From Sinorhizobium fredii NGR234 (GTDB lineage: Bacteria > Pseudomonadota > Alphaproteobacteria > Rhizobiales > Rhizobiaceae), in assembly GCF_000018545.1 (NCBI RefSeq), contig NC_012587.1:3556001-3620000 (forward strand): DNA of 64,000 nucleotides, written 5' to 3'. Positions 16,650 through 25,643 of this stretch are shown here, one piece after another; within the stretch, counting starts at the first letter, position 1, and each line of letters opens with the position of its first letter. Made by a program: the position numbers and the translations under genes. The notes beneath the pieces were generated by a model. The model did not search any database, was not told the DNA's origin, and saw only the letters and a program-made list of their open reading frames with translations.

Positions 16650-19600
16650 TCACTTTGTCGCGAGCTCTTCAAGGCTCCGATCCAGCATCGTGTCGGGAAG
16701 CACCCGGACGGCCGGACCCTCCGTGAAGATCAGCACTGAGCGGAATTGCTTGCCGGGATAGAGCGGCTTCAGCAGATCACGGTAGATGGCGAGCTGCCGT
16801 CGGTAGACGGACGGAACGTCGTCGACCGAGGCCGGCACGTCGCGATTGGTCTTGTAATCGGCGATCGTCACCGTGTCGCCGGCAATCGCCAGGCGGTCGA
16901 GGCGGCCGGATATTGCGAACTCCTGGCTCCCGAGCTTGAGCGTTCCCATGACGGAGACTTCGGCTCGGCTCTGTTCGCCGAAGAGCGGCTGCAGTTCCGT
17001 ATGATCGAGCACATCCATTACGGCGGCGGTCAGCGCCCGCCGCTCCGTCTCCGGCCAGCCCGGCACGGCGCGCCCAAGGTAGCGTTCCGCCGCCTCCCGG
17101 CGCTTAGCCTCCTCGATCGTCGGGAGCACCTGCAGCAGCCGGTGCAGGATGGCGCCGCGCAGCATCGAGAATTTGGGCGTGGCCTGCTCGGCAAAGAGCG
17201 CCGAGCCGACGATCGCCTCCCGGTCCGGATCGTCGATGGCGACGCTGGTACCAGAAGGGGCGAGCGGCCGCGGCAGGCGGCGCGGCGGCGGCAAGGGCGT
17301 GAAGAGCGCCGGCGGCAGGATCGACGCAGCCGCGTCCGGCTTGCTCTTTGCGTCGCCACTCTCCGGGATGGTTACCGGCACAGGCGCTTCACGCCAGGCA
17401 TGGCCCGTCCATTCTTCGCCGCCGGCTGAAAAGTCCGTCGGCACCGCCCTGCCTTTCGGATCGTGCGCCAGCGTCCCCTGGACCATGGCATGCCAGGTAT
17501 CGAGGTTCTGCCGCTGGCCGCGATAACCGCAGACGATCAGCCGATCCGCCGCCCGTGTCATGCCGACATAGAGGAGGCGGCGATACTCTTCCTCCGCCAG
17601 CCGCTTCAGCCGCTCGTTGTCGGCGGCGATCAGCGAATTGGACGCCGAGCCGGGCGCCCGCCAGACCGGCACGATGACCGGAGCGCCGCCGGCCTGCGGC
17701 TTCTCCAGGAGGCGCAGGTCCGAGACCTGCTGGCGTACGAATGCCTCGCCGCCGCCGTCGACCAGGAAGACCACCGGTGCCTCGAGCCCCTTGGCGGCGT
17801 GCACGGTCATGACGCGCACCTCGTCGCGTTCCTTGTCCTGCTCGCGCTTGACGGTCGGCGCTTCGATCTCGAGCGTCGAGATGAAGGCCTGCAGGCCGGG
17901 CAGGCCGCTCCGCTCGTGGTCGAGCGCGAAGGTGAGGAATTCGTCGAGAATGTCGCTGACCTCGCTGCCGAGCCGCGCCAGGAAGGCACGTCGGCCGCCA
18001 TGGGCGCCGAGCACCCGGGCGTAGAAGTCGTGCGGCAGCAGATCGCGGGCAAGTTCGCCATAGCCGGCGAGGATCCGCACGACGCGGCAATATCGGCTTT
18101 TTTCCTCCGCACCGAGCTGCTGCAGCCGCTGCCAGAGGCTTTCGCCCTCCGCCCGCCGCGCCGCCAGGTCGAAGACGTCGTCCTCGCCGAGATTGACGAG
18201 CGGGCTTTTCAGCAGTGCGGCGAGCGACAGGTCATCTTCGGGCAGGAGCACGAAGCGGCCGAGCGCCAGGAGATCCTGGATGGCGATGTGGTTGGTCAGT
18301 ACCAGCCTGTCGGCACCGGCGACTGGAATGTTGCCGCGGCGCTTCAGCGCCCGCGTCAGCGCGTTGACGAAGGCATCGCGCTTGCGCACCAGCACGATGA
18401 CGTCGCCGGGCCGCATCGGCCGCCGGACGCCCTTCTCGATCACGGTCTCCTTGCCGATCCAGTCTTCGAGCACGGCCGCGATCCGCCGGGCGAGAATGTT
18501 GACCGGGGCCCGCTCGGGCGTCGCGTCGAAGGGTGCCGTCCAGTCGTCTTCGGAGGTGGTCGGCTCGGGCGCGATGATGTCCCAGATGTCGACCGCTCCG
18601 GGGTGGCCGATGCGGTTCGAGGCATGGACGATTGCCTCGTTCCTGGCGCTCAGGCCTTTGGCATTGCCCGGGTTGGCAAAGACCGTGTCGACTGCGGAAA
18701 GCACGTCGAGGGTGGAGCGGAAGGAGAGCTGCAGCCGGATCGGGCTGAAATACTTGTTGCCGGCGCGGACCCGACGCTCGGTCAGCACGCTTTCGCGCGA
18801 AAAGCGCTCCGGCCGAGCGCCCTGGAAGGAATAGATCGACTGCTTCTCGTCGCCGACCGCAAAGATCGTCCGGTCGTCGGCCCGCGCTGTTTCGCCGGCG
18901 AAGAAATCGGCGGCGAGCGCCTGGATGATCGTCCATTGCGCCGGGCTGGTGTCCTGCGCCTCGTCGACGAGGATATGGTCGATGCCCTGGTCGAGCTTGT
19001 AGTGGACCCAGGCGCCGACGTCGCTGCGCGAAAGCAGCGCGGCCGTGCGGTTGATCAGGTCCTCGAAATCGAGCTGGCTGCGCCGCTTCTTGAGGTCTTC
19101 GTAATCCCCGTTGAGCCTTTCCGCGAGGATCAGTGCCGCCCGCGTCGCCTCATACATGCGCACGATGCTGAGGCGATCGGCAGTTGAGACGATGTGTTGG
19201 CGTGCTTCGTCGATCAGCGGTGCGAGATGCGGCGCCTGCGCCAGCATCGCCTTGTTGAAGAAGGCAGACTCGGCCTTCGGCTTGCCGCCGCCGTTGAAGA
19301 ACACGCTCAGCAGCGAGGCGAAGCGCTCCTCCGCGTCCTTGACCTTGCAGGCTGCCTTCAGGCCCTCGGCGATTTCGACGGGTTTCGCGCCGCCGAGGCT
19401 GAGCGCGAGCCCGATATATTGCTCAAGCGCAGCGCCGTTCAGACCGGCCAGCGGCCAGGCGCCGGCCATGACGCTCTCGGCCGATTCCGTCGGAGCAAGG
19501 CCAAGCGCCGCACGCAGTTGCCGTTCGCGCCCGCTTTGCGCGGAGGCGTGGTCGAGAAAGGCCTGGATGGGCGCGCGGTTTGCGACGATCGCCTGAAGCA

Positions 19601-20219
19601 GTTTTTCAAGGCCGGTATCGTCGGCGAGATCGAGGACCGTTGCGAAGGCCTCGGCAAGCTCGGTCTCGCCCTCGGCGGCCGTCGCGCTCAGCAGGGCGCG
19701 GCGCGCATCGGCAAGCAACACAGCCGCGGCACGATCGTCGAGGACCGAAAAATGTCCCGCCACGTTGGCTTCGAGCGGAAATTGGTGCAGCAAGGCCTCG
19801 GAGAAGGCGTGGATCGTCTGGATCTTCAGCCCGCCGGGCGTTTCGAGCGCCTTTGCAAAAAGCCGCCGGGCTTCGTGGATCTTCGCAAGGGGAGGCCGTT
19901 TGCCCTCGATCGTCTCGATCCGTTTTTCAAGCGCGGCATCATCGAGCGTCGCCCATTCGGCGAGGCGCTCGAAGATGCGGTTCGACATCTCGGAAGCCGC
20001 CGCCTTCGTATAGGTCAGGCAGAGGATCGCGGATGGCCGGCACCCGGCGAGCAGCAGCCGGATGACCCGCTGCGTCAGCACATGCGTCTTGCCGGAGCCG
20101 GCATTGGCCGACACCCAGGCCGATCGGGCCGGGTCGGAGGCGAGCGACTGGCGCTCCGTCGTCCAGTCGAGCCACGCCTTGGGCGTCCTCTCCTCCGTCC
20201 CGAAGGTGTCATTCCTCAT
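16650..20219 (-). CDS. addA: Double-strand break repair helicase-nuclease AddA
   Basis: 1189 aa from ATG 20219, which overlaps the end of addB by 11 nt; an in-frame Met 20 codons upstream lies deeper inside addB and is less likely. UvrD-type helicase motifs are all visible: SANAGSGKTHVLTQRV (Walker A), LCLTYTKAAASEM, ILVDEAQDTSPAQW (Walker B), VGDEKQSIYSFQGARP and VMTVHAAKGLEAPVVFLVD, YVGMTRAADRLIV. The C-terminal nuclease domain has ISGRLDRLAIAGDTVTIADY followed by KTN. With AddB it resects DNA ends for RecA loading. Confidence 0.95.
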   Translation of the reverse strand: MRNDTFGTEERTPKAWLDWTTERQSLASDPARSAWVSANAGSGKTHVLTQRVIRLLLAGCRPSAILCLTYTKAAASEMSNRIFERLAEWATLDDAALEKRIETIEGKRPPLAKIHEARRLFAKALETPGGLKIQTIHAFSEALLHQFPLEANVAGHFSVLDDRAAAVLLADARRALLSATAAEGETELAEAFATVLDLADDTGLEKLLQAIVANRAPIQAFLDHASAQSGRERQLRAALGLAPTESAESVMAGAWPLAGLNGAALEQYIGLALSLGGAKPVEIAEGLKAACKVKDAEERFASLLSVFFNGGGKPKAESAFFNKAMLAQAPHLAPLIDEARQHIVSTADRLSIVRMYEATRAALILAERLNGDYEDLKKRRSQLDFEDLINRTAALLSRSDVGAWVHYKLDQGIDHILVDEAQDTSPAQWTIIQALAADFFAGETARADDRTIFAVGDEKQSIYSFQGARPERFSRESVLTERRVRAGNKYFSPIRLQLSFRSTLDVLSAVDTVFANPGNAKGLSARNEAIVHASNRIGHPGAVDIWDIIAPEPTTSEDDWTAPFDATPERAPVNILARRIAAVLEDWIGKETVIEKGVRRPMRPGDVIVLVRKRDAFVNALTRALKRRGNIPVAGADRLVLTNHIAIQDLLALGRFVLLPEDDLSLAALLKSPLVNLGEDDVFDLAARRAEGESLWQRLQQLGAEEKSRYCRVVRILAGYGELARDLLPHDFYARVLGAHGGRRAFLARLGSEVSDILDEFLTFALDHERSGLPGLQAFISTLEIEAPTVKREQDKERDEVRVMTVHAAKGLEAPVVFLVDGGGEAFVRQQVSDLRLLEKPQAGGAPVIVPVWRAPGSASNSLIAADNERLKRLAEEEYRRLLYVGMTRAADRLIVCGYRGQRQNLDTWHAMVQGTLAHDPKGRAVPTDFSAGGEEWTGHAWREAPVPVTIPESGDAKSKPDAAASILPPALFTPLPPPRRLPRPLAPSGTSVAIDDPDREAIVGSALFAEQATPKFSMLRGAILHRLLQVLPTIEEAKRREAAERYLGRAVPGWPETERRALTAAVMDVLDHTELQPLFGEQSRAEVSVMGTLKLGSQEFAISGRLDRLAIAGDTVTIADYKTNRDVPASVDDVPSVYRRQLAIYRDLLKPLYPGKQFRSVLIFTEGPAVRVLPDTMLDRSLEELATK

Positions 20220-23200
20220 CGTCGTCCTCCCCGTCGGCCGTCGCCCATTCCGCGACGCGTGCCAGGTGGTCGTATTCACCGCCGTAGTCCCGTTCCTTCT
20301 GGACGATCAGGCGCGAGGCGAAGCCGTATTTTCCGCTGGTCAGCGCGGCGAGCAGCTTCCTCAGTTCGGCAAGCGATTCCTCTGCCAGTTGCTCGGCGGT
20401 TTTGGTCTCCCTCGACTTGCTGTTCTCGTTGTTGACCGTGTCGACGGCAAAGCGGCTGCCGGGCTTGAGGCGAACATAGCGCAGCGCATGCGGCCGGGCC
20501 GGCCCGATCGTGCCGAAGGCGCCCGCCTTGAGCGCCGCCGCCTCGAGCGCGAGCTGCGGGTCGAGCAGCGCCCGCGCTTCCTTCGCCGAAGGGCTGGAGC
20601 CCGTCTTGTAATCGATGATGTCGACCGTACCGTTCGCCAGCCGGTCGAGCCGATCGGCGATCCCGGTCAGTCTGATGTCCGAGACACCGACATCCATCGC
20701 GGCAGGAGCCTCGGTGAAGGACCTGACGATCGTGTGCCGGCGCTCCCGCTCCCAGGAAAGAAACGCCCTTGCCACCGCCTCGAAGCGCGGCCGCCAGATC
20801 GTGTCGATGTGAGCCGGGAGTTGCTCCTCGTCGAAGGCTTCCCGGATCAGTCGCACCATCGCCTCTTCCCCATCGCCGGAGGCGGGGTCGAAACCGCCCT
20901 TGACGAAGCGGTCGACGATCCGGTGGTAGAGCAGGCCGCGTTCGGCGGCGCCCGGATCACGGTTGAAGGAATCGATCGGCTCCAGCCGCAAGATGCGGCG
21001 CGCATAGATGGAATAGGGGTCGCGGCGAAGCTTGGTCACCTCGCTGAAGGAGTATTTGCGTGGCTGCAACTCGACTGGCGGCTTCGGCTGCGGCCGCTCG
21101 CTGAGCGGCTGGCGCTCGCCGCCGTCTAGGATGCGCATCCAGTGAAGATAGCTGGCGCCATTCGCCTTGAGCTGTTCGGTCAAAGTTTTGCCGCCAAGCG
21201 CCTGCAGCCGCTGCACCCATCGCGAGGCGACGGTCGGCGCGGAGCCCTGGCGCATGGAGCGGGAAAGAATCAGACGGCGCGTTCCGCAGGCCATCTGGAA
21301 ATCATGGGCGAGCTGACCGATGCGCCGCTCCGGCGGTTCGAGGCCGATGCCCGACTTCATCGTCCGCGACAGGAAAGGGTCGTTGGAGGTCTGTCCCGGC
21401 CAGGTGCCCTCGTTCAGGCCGCCCAGCACGACGAGATCGACGCTTTGCAGGCGCGATTCCAGCGCCCCGAAGATGAAGACGCGCGGGTGTCGCATCGATC
21501 GCGGTTTGACCGCTTCGCTGGCGGCAAGCGCCACGACGATATCGCACCATTGCCGTCCGTCGGCCTCCATCTGCCCGTCGGTCTCGATGATGCTTCGCAG
21601 AAGCGTTGCCAATGCTTCGCCGGCTTCCGACCCCCAAAGCTCGCCGAGGCTGCCGCGCTCGTCGATGGCGACAGCCTCCAGCGCCCGACCGGTACGTTCC
21701 GCCCAGTCGGCGAGGGTCAGGACCATGGAGTGATGGCGGCCACCTTCCGACCCGCCGGCGTTGGTGCTGGTCAGCGGCTCGACGGCCGTTGAAATGCGCC
21801 CCGCAAGTGCCCGTGCGCGGGCGATATCGCCTTGATCGATGCCGCGGCGCCAAGGTCTCGGGTGCCGCTCGGTGCGCTGCCTGGCGAGTGCCTTGTCGAG
21901 CACGGCTTCGAGGCCGGAGATATCGGAAAGGTCGGTGCCGCCGCGCAGCGCCAGAAGCTCCAGCACGTCGGCCGCCCGCCGGGTATCTACGGCCGTCTGG
22001 CCGAAGCGGGCGAGCGGATGCTTGAGCAGCGCCACCAGGGCCACCGGATCGTCGGGTCTGAGGGTCGCCTCGATCAGCAGCCGCGCCAGCGCGCCAGCCG
22101 ACGTCGCCGAGAGCGGCACGCCGGCGGAGTCATCGGCTTCGATGCCGAACCGGGCGAGTTCCGCCCCGACGCGCCGCGCCAGTCCCCGATCCGGAGTGAT
22201 CAGCGCCGCCTGGCTCTCTTCGTCGCCTTCGAGCGCCAGCCGCAGCGCAATGGCGATCGCGGCCGCCTCCTCGCGCTCGTTCGCCGCCTCGATCAGCGCC
22301 ACGTCGGCGAAGGCCGCAAGGAGCTTCTCCGGCTCGAAACCGCCGCGCGCCTCAGTCCAGCCGTCAGTGGCCTCGGCCGGGAGCAGCGCCCGCGAAAGCA
22401 CCGCGCCGCGATAACCGAGGTCATCGTCGAGCGATCCCAAAACCGGCACGTCGAGACGTTCGATGCGCATGCGCTTCAGAAAGCGGTGGAAGCCATACTG
22501 CGGATGGGTGCGGCTTGCCGGGCCTCTTGCAGGCGGGCCTGAAGCGGCGACCTCTGCGATAAGCTCCCATTCCGTCTCGCTCATCACGAGGTCCAGGCCG
22601 GGAAGCACGATCGTGCCGTTCGGCAGCGTCTTCACCGCGGCTATCAGGGCGGCGGTCGCGGGGATCGAGCCGGTCGAGCCGGCGATGATGATTGGCCCGC
22701 TTACCTTGCCGGCGGCAATCCGCTGTGTTTCGGCTTTGAGCATCGCGTTGCGATGCCGCGCCGGCGAGGAATGCTTGAGTTCGTCGAGCCGTTCCGGCCA
22801 ATAGATCCGGGCAATCTTCAGGAAGGCCAGTGTCAATTGCCACCAGAGCGCATGCTCGCCGCCATCAAGCCCGTCGAGCGCGTCCCAGTCGAGCTCCTCC
22901 GTCTCGATCGCGTCTATCAGCTCGGCGAGATTGCGCGCCAGCCAGATGGCATCGGCCGGGCTCGCCGGCGCGATCAGCGGGCTTTCGGCATGAATGTCGA
23001 GGACCACCTGCGGCAGGCGGTTGCGCCAGGCAAGGATCAGCCGGCCGAGCTCGATCAGCCGTTGGGTGCCGGAAAGCGGCGGCGCCAGATCGAGGATCGC
23101 CGGCATCTCGGCGTCGAAGAAGCCGCTGTCATCGTCCGTCTCGCCAAGCGGGCGGATCACCGGCAGGATCGCCGAGCGGCCGCCGAGCAGGTCGACGAAT

Positions 23201-23388
23201 TCCGAGCGCAGGACGCGGGCCGCACGCCGCGTCGGCACGAAGATCGTCACGCCGGCGAGCGCCAGCGGATCGGCCGATTCGTATTGGAAGTCCGGCGTCA
23301 GCACGCCGCCCAGGAGTTTTTCCGCCAGCGTCTTTAGGAAAGGCAGGCCGGCAGGAATCGTGAAGACGTTGGAGGCTCGTCCGGGCAC
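20209..23388 (-). CDS. addB: Double-strand break repair protein AddB (alphaproteobacterial type)
   Basis: 1059 aa, GTG start at 23388 only 1 bp after the murU stop; the murU tail GGAGGGTAGG serves as ribosome site. Inactivated helicase-like N-terminus plus a C-terminal RecB-type nuclease, IADRLDRLANGTVDIIDYKT with metal Asp and Lys. I do not see the four-cysteine iron-sulfur pattern found in Bacillus AddB; very few cysteines are present, in line with the distinct alphaproteobacterial form. Partner of AddA. Confidence 0.94.
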   Translation of the reverse strand: MPGRASNVFTIPAGLPFLKTLAEKLLGGVLTPDFQYESADPLALAGVTIFVPTRRAARVLRSEFVDLLGGRSAILPVIRPLGETDDDSGFFDAEMPAILDLAPPLSGTQRLIELGRLILAWRNRLPQVVLDIHAESPLIAPASPADAIWLARNLAELIDAIETEELDWDALDGLDGGEHALWWQLTLAFLKIARIYWPERLDELKHSSPARHRNAMLKAETQRIAAGKVSGPIIIAGSTGSIPATAALIAAVKTLPNGTIVLPGLDLVMSETEWELIAEVAASGPPARGPASRTHPQYGFHRFLKRMRIERLDVPVLGSLDDDLGYRGAVLSRALLPAEATDGWTEARGGFEPEKLLAAFADVALIEAANEREEAAAIAIALRLALEGDEESQAALITPDRGLARRVGAELARFGIEADDSAGVPLSATSAGALARLLIEATLRPDDPVALVALLKHPLARFGQTAVDTRRAADVLELLALRGGTDLSDISGLEAVLDKALARQRTERHPRPWRRGIDQGDIARARALAGRISTAVEPLTSTNAGGSEGGRHHSMVLTLADWAERTGRALEAVAIDERGSLGELWGSEAGEALATLLRSIIETDGQMEADGRQWCDIVVALAASEAVKPRSMRHPRVFIFGALESRLQSVDLVVLGGLNEGTWPGQTSNDPFLSRTMKSGIGLEPPERRIGQLAHDFQMACGTRRLILSRSMRQGSAPTVASRWVQRLQALGGKTLTEQLKANGASYLHWMRILDGGERQPLSERPQPKPPVELQPRKYSFSEVTKLRRDPYSIYARRILRLEPIDSFNRDPGAAERGLLYHRIVDRFVKGGFDPASGDGEEAMVRLIREAFDEEQLPAHIDTIWRPRFEAVARAFLSWERERRHTIVRSFTEAPAAMDVGVSDIRLTGIADRLDRLANGTVDIIDYKTGSSPSAKEARALLDPQLALEAAALKAGAFGTIGPARPHALRYVRLKPGSRFAVDTVNNENSKSRETKTAEQLAEESLAELRKLLAALTSGKYGFASRLIVQKERDYGGEYDHLARVAEWATADGEDDDEE

Positions 23389-23389
23389 C

Positions 23390-24121
23390 CTACCCTCCCG
23401 GTTCGAAGCGCCGGACCACGGCCTCCGCCTCCTCGATGGCGTCAGGCGTGCCGACGGTCATCCACTGGCCGTCGAGCATCAGCCCGAAGAGACGGCCTCT
23501 GTCGATCGCCCGGTCGAAATAGATATTGAGGTTGAAGGCATCGGTGGGGGCATCGGCGAACAGCCGTGAATCCATGGCGATTGCGCCCGCATAGACCACC
23601 GGATTTTCCATGCCGTCCGCGTAGCGCGTCAGCGCCCCCTCCTCGGACAGCGAAAAATCCTTCTTGCCGTTGTGCCCCGTCGTGTCCTCCAGGCGCACGC
23701 AGAGCAGCGCCATGTCCATGCGCTCCGGATCGAAGAAGGCGGCGAGCCGCTGCAGGTTGCAGGGTTGCCCGGCCTTCTCGCCGACCCAGAAGAGATCGGC
23801 ATTCATCACCAGCACCGGTCCGTTGTCGAGCAGCTTCAGCCCCTTGGCAAGCCCGCCGCCGGAATTCATCAGCGCCTCACGCTCGTCCGAAACCAGGATG
23901 CGCGGCGTCTCGCGCCGGCTGAGATGGGCCTCCATCTGGTCGGCGAAGTGGTGGACGTTCACGGCGGCCTTGGTGACGCCGGCGGCCGCGAGCAGGTCCA
24001 GCACGTAGTCGATCATCGGCTTGCCGGCGATCTGGACGAGTGGCTTCGGCAGTGTGTCGGTGATCGGCCGCAGGCGGGTGCCCAGTCCGGCCGCAAGCAC
24101 CATGGCATTGGTGATCGACAT
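23390..24121 (-). CDS. murU: N-acetylmuramate-1-phosphate uridylyltransferase
   Basis: 243 aa nucleotidyltransferase with MVLAAGLGTRLRPITDTLPK followed by PLVQIAGKPMIDY, LVMNADLFW (metal Asp) and TVGTPDAIEEAE. MurU makes UDP-MurNAc from MurNAc-1-phosphate and UTP in the peptidoglycan recycling shortcut first shown in Pseudomonas. The strongest support is context: it lies 9 bp after a gene whose second half is AmgK-like, the kinase that makes MurU's substrate. A mannose-1-phosphate guanylyltransferase is the alternative name often given to this family. Confidence 0.86.
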   Translation of the reverse strand: MSITNAMVLAAGLGTRLRPITDTLPKPLVQIAGKPMIDYVLDLLAAAGVTKAAVNVHHFADQMEAHLSRRETPRILVSDEREALMNSGGGLAKGLKLLDNGPVLVMNADLFWVGEKAGQPCNLQRLAAFFDPERMDMALLCVRLEDTTGHNGKKDFSLSEEGALTRYADGMENPVVYAGAIAMDSRLFADAPTDAFNLNIYFDRAIDRGRLFGLMLDGQWMTVGTPDAIEEAEAVVRRFEPGG

Positions 24122-24130
24122 GATTTCCTG

Positions 24131-25636
24131 TCAGTTGGCTGATTCGCTAGCCAGGATTCCAGCCTTAATGCACCAATCGCGCAAGGGTGTCAGCACTTCA
24201 TGCGTCAGTGCATGCTGAAGATAGCCGAAGGTGCGCGGCATGTGCTTCATGTAGCCGGGCTTGCCGTCGCGCTCTTTCAGTCGCACCCAGATGCCGGCGA
24301 GCTTGCAGTTGCGCTGCGCCGCCATGATATGCCAGTCGCGCAGGAAGGCCGTCTCGTCGAAGCTTCCGGAAGCCTTGCGCTCGGCGATGTAGGTGCCCAT
24401 CAGCCTGTCTGCCAGCTCGCGGTCGATCGTGACGCGGGCGTCCTGCACCAGCGAGGCAACGTCGTAAGCCGTCGGCCCGATCATCGCGTCCTGGAAATCG
24501 ATGATGCCGATGCGGTCGAGGCCATCGCGCTCCGCCCGCCACAGGATGTTGGGCGAGTGGAAATCGCGCAGCAGCAGGTTCTTTTCGGTTGAGCCGAGAC
24601 TATCGATCAATCGGTCCCAGATCGCGAAGTACTCGCTTCGCTCCGCGTGCGATGCAGGCCGTCCGCGCTTCCAGGGCAGGTACCAGTCGATCAACAGGCT
24701 CGTCTCGATCTTGATTGCCGTGCGGTCGAAGTCGGGAATGTGATGGACGATGCCGTCGGCGACCGCGATGTCGCGCTCGGGTGGCGCGGCATGGAGACGG
24801 CCAAGCAGCCGCACGGCCTCGCTATAGCGCTCGACGACGGGCCGGCCTTCGGCGTCGAGAATGCCCTCGGCACCCAGATCCTCGATGAGCAGCAGTCCCA
24901 GGTCGAGATCGCGGGCGTAGATCGCCGGTGCTGCGAAGCCGCGTTGGCGCAACAGTTCGGAAATGGCGACGAAGGGGACGACGTCCTCGGCGATATGGGC
25001 GAGCTGCTGGTAGTATTTGCCGTCCTGGAGGATCGGGCCGGGCTTGTGCCTGGCCGCGTCCATCATGATTTTCGCCGGCTCACCGTCGTGGATCCGCTCA
25101 TAGGCCCGCACCGAGGCATCGCCGCTCAGGTGCCGTCGGCCTGCGTGCGGATAACCGGCATCCGACAGGAAGGCCCGGATGGCAAGCGAACGGGCGATCC
25201 GCTCGAAGGCCGCGTCAGGCCCAGTGATCCGGACGCGCCGCCCTTCGCCCTCATGCGTGAAGCTCAGCATGATACGCTCGGCAGGCAACGCTTCGGCGGC
25301 CTTCTCGGGCCATTCGACAAGACAGATGCCTTCCGCGAGCGCCTCGTCGAAGCCGAGTTCGTCGAGCTCGGAAGCGTCGGCGAGACGGTAGAGATCGAAA
25401 TGCGCGACGGGGATCCGAAGCTCGTAGCTCTGCACGACGGTGAAAGTGGGGCTCGGCACCTCGAGCCCTTCGTCGTCTGCCATCGCCCGGAGGAAGGCGC
25501 GCGCGAAGGTCGACTTGCCCGCCCCAAGGTCGCCCGAGAGGCCGACGCAATCGCCTTTTTTCAGGGCCAGCGCCAGGTCTTCGCCGAGCTCGATCGTCGC
25601 GGCTTCGTCCTTCAGCAGGCGTTCGAGAGACTTCAT
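24131..25636 (-). CDS. TsaE-AmgK fusion: tRNA t6A ATPase subunit joined to anomeric amino-sugar kinase
   Basis: 501 aa, two domains in one frame. Residues 1 to about 150 are TsaE: Walker A GLSGDLGAGKSTFARAFL, SPTFTVVQSYE, HFDLYRLADASELDELG and CLVEWPE, needed for threonylcarbamoylation of A37 in ANN-decoding tRNAs. Residues from about 165 on are an aminoglycoside phosphotransferase-like kinase: LSGDASVRAYERI, GLLLIEDLG, catalytic LLLRDFHSPNILW and metal-binding IGIIDFQDAMIGPTAYDVAS, matching AmgK, which phosphorylates MurNAc/GlcNAc at C1. It is 7 bp after divL and 9 bp before murU. No frameshift or weak linker is apparent. Confidence 0.9.
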   Translation of the reverse strand: MKSLERLLKDEAATIELGEDLALALKKGDCVGLSGDLGAGKSTFARAFLRAMADDEGLEVPSPTFTVVQSYELRIPVAHFDLYRLADASELDELGFDEALAEGICLVEWPEKAAEALPAERIMLSFTHEGEGRRVRITGPDAAFERIARSLAIRAFLSDAGYPHAGRRHLSGDASVRAYERIHDGEPAKIMMDAARHKPGPILQDGKYYQQLAHIAEDVVPFVAISELLRQRGFAAPAIYARDLDLGLLLIEDLGAEGILDAEGRPVVERYSEAVRLLGRLHAAPPERDIAVADGIVHHIPDFDRTAIKIETSLLIDWYLPWKRGRPASHAERSEYFAIWDRLIDSLGSTEKNLLLRDFHSPNILWRAERDGLDRIGIIDFQDAMIGPTAYDVASLVQDARVTIDRELADRLMGTYIAERKASGSFDETAFLRDWHIMAAQRNCKLAGIWVRLKERDGKPGYMKHMPRTFGYLQHALTHEVLTPLRDWCIKAGILASESAN

Positions 25637-25643
25637 CGAAAAA

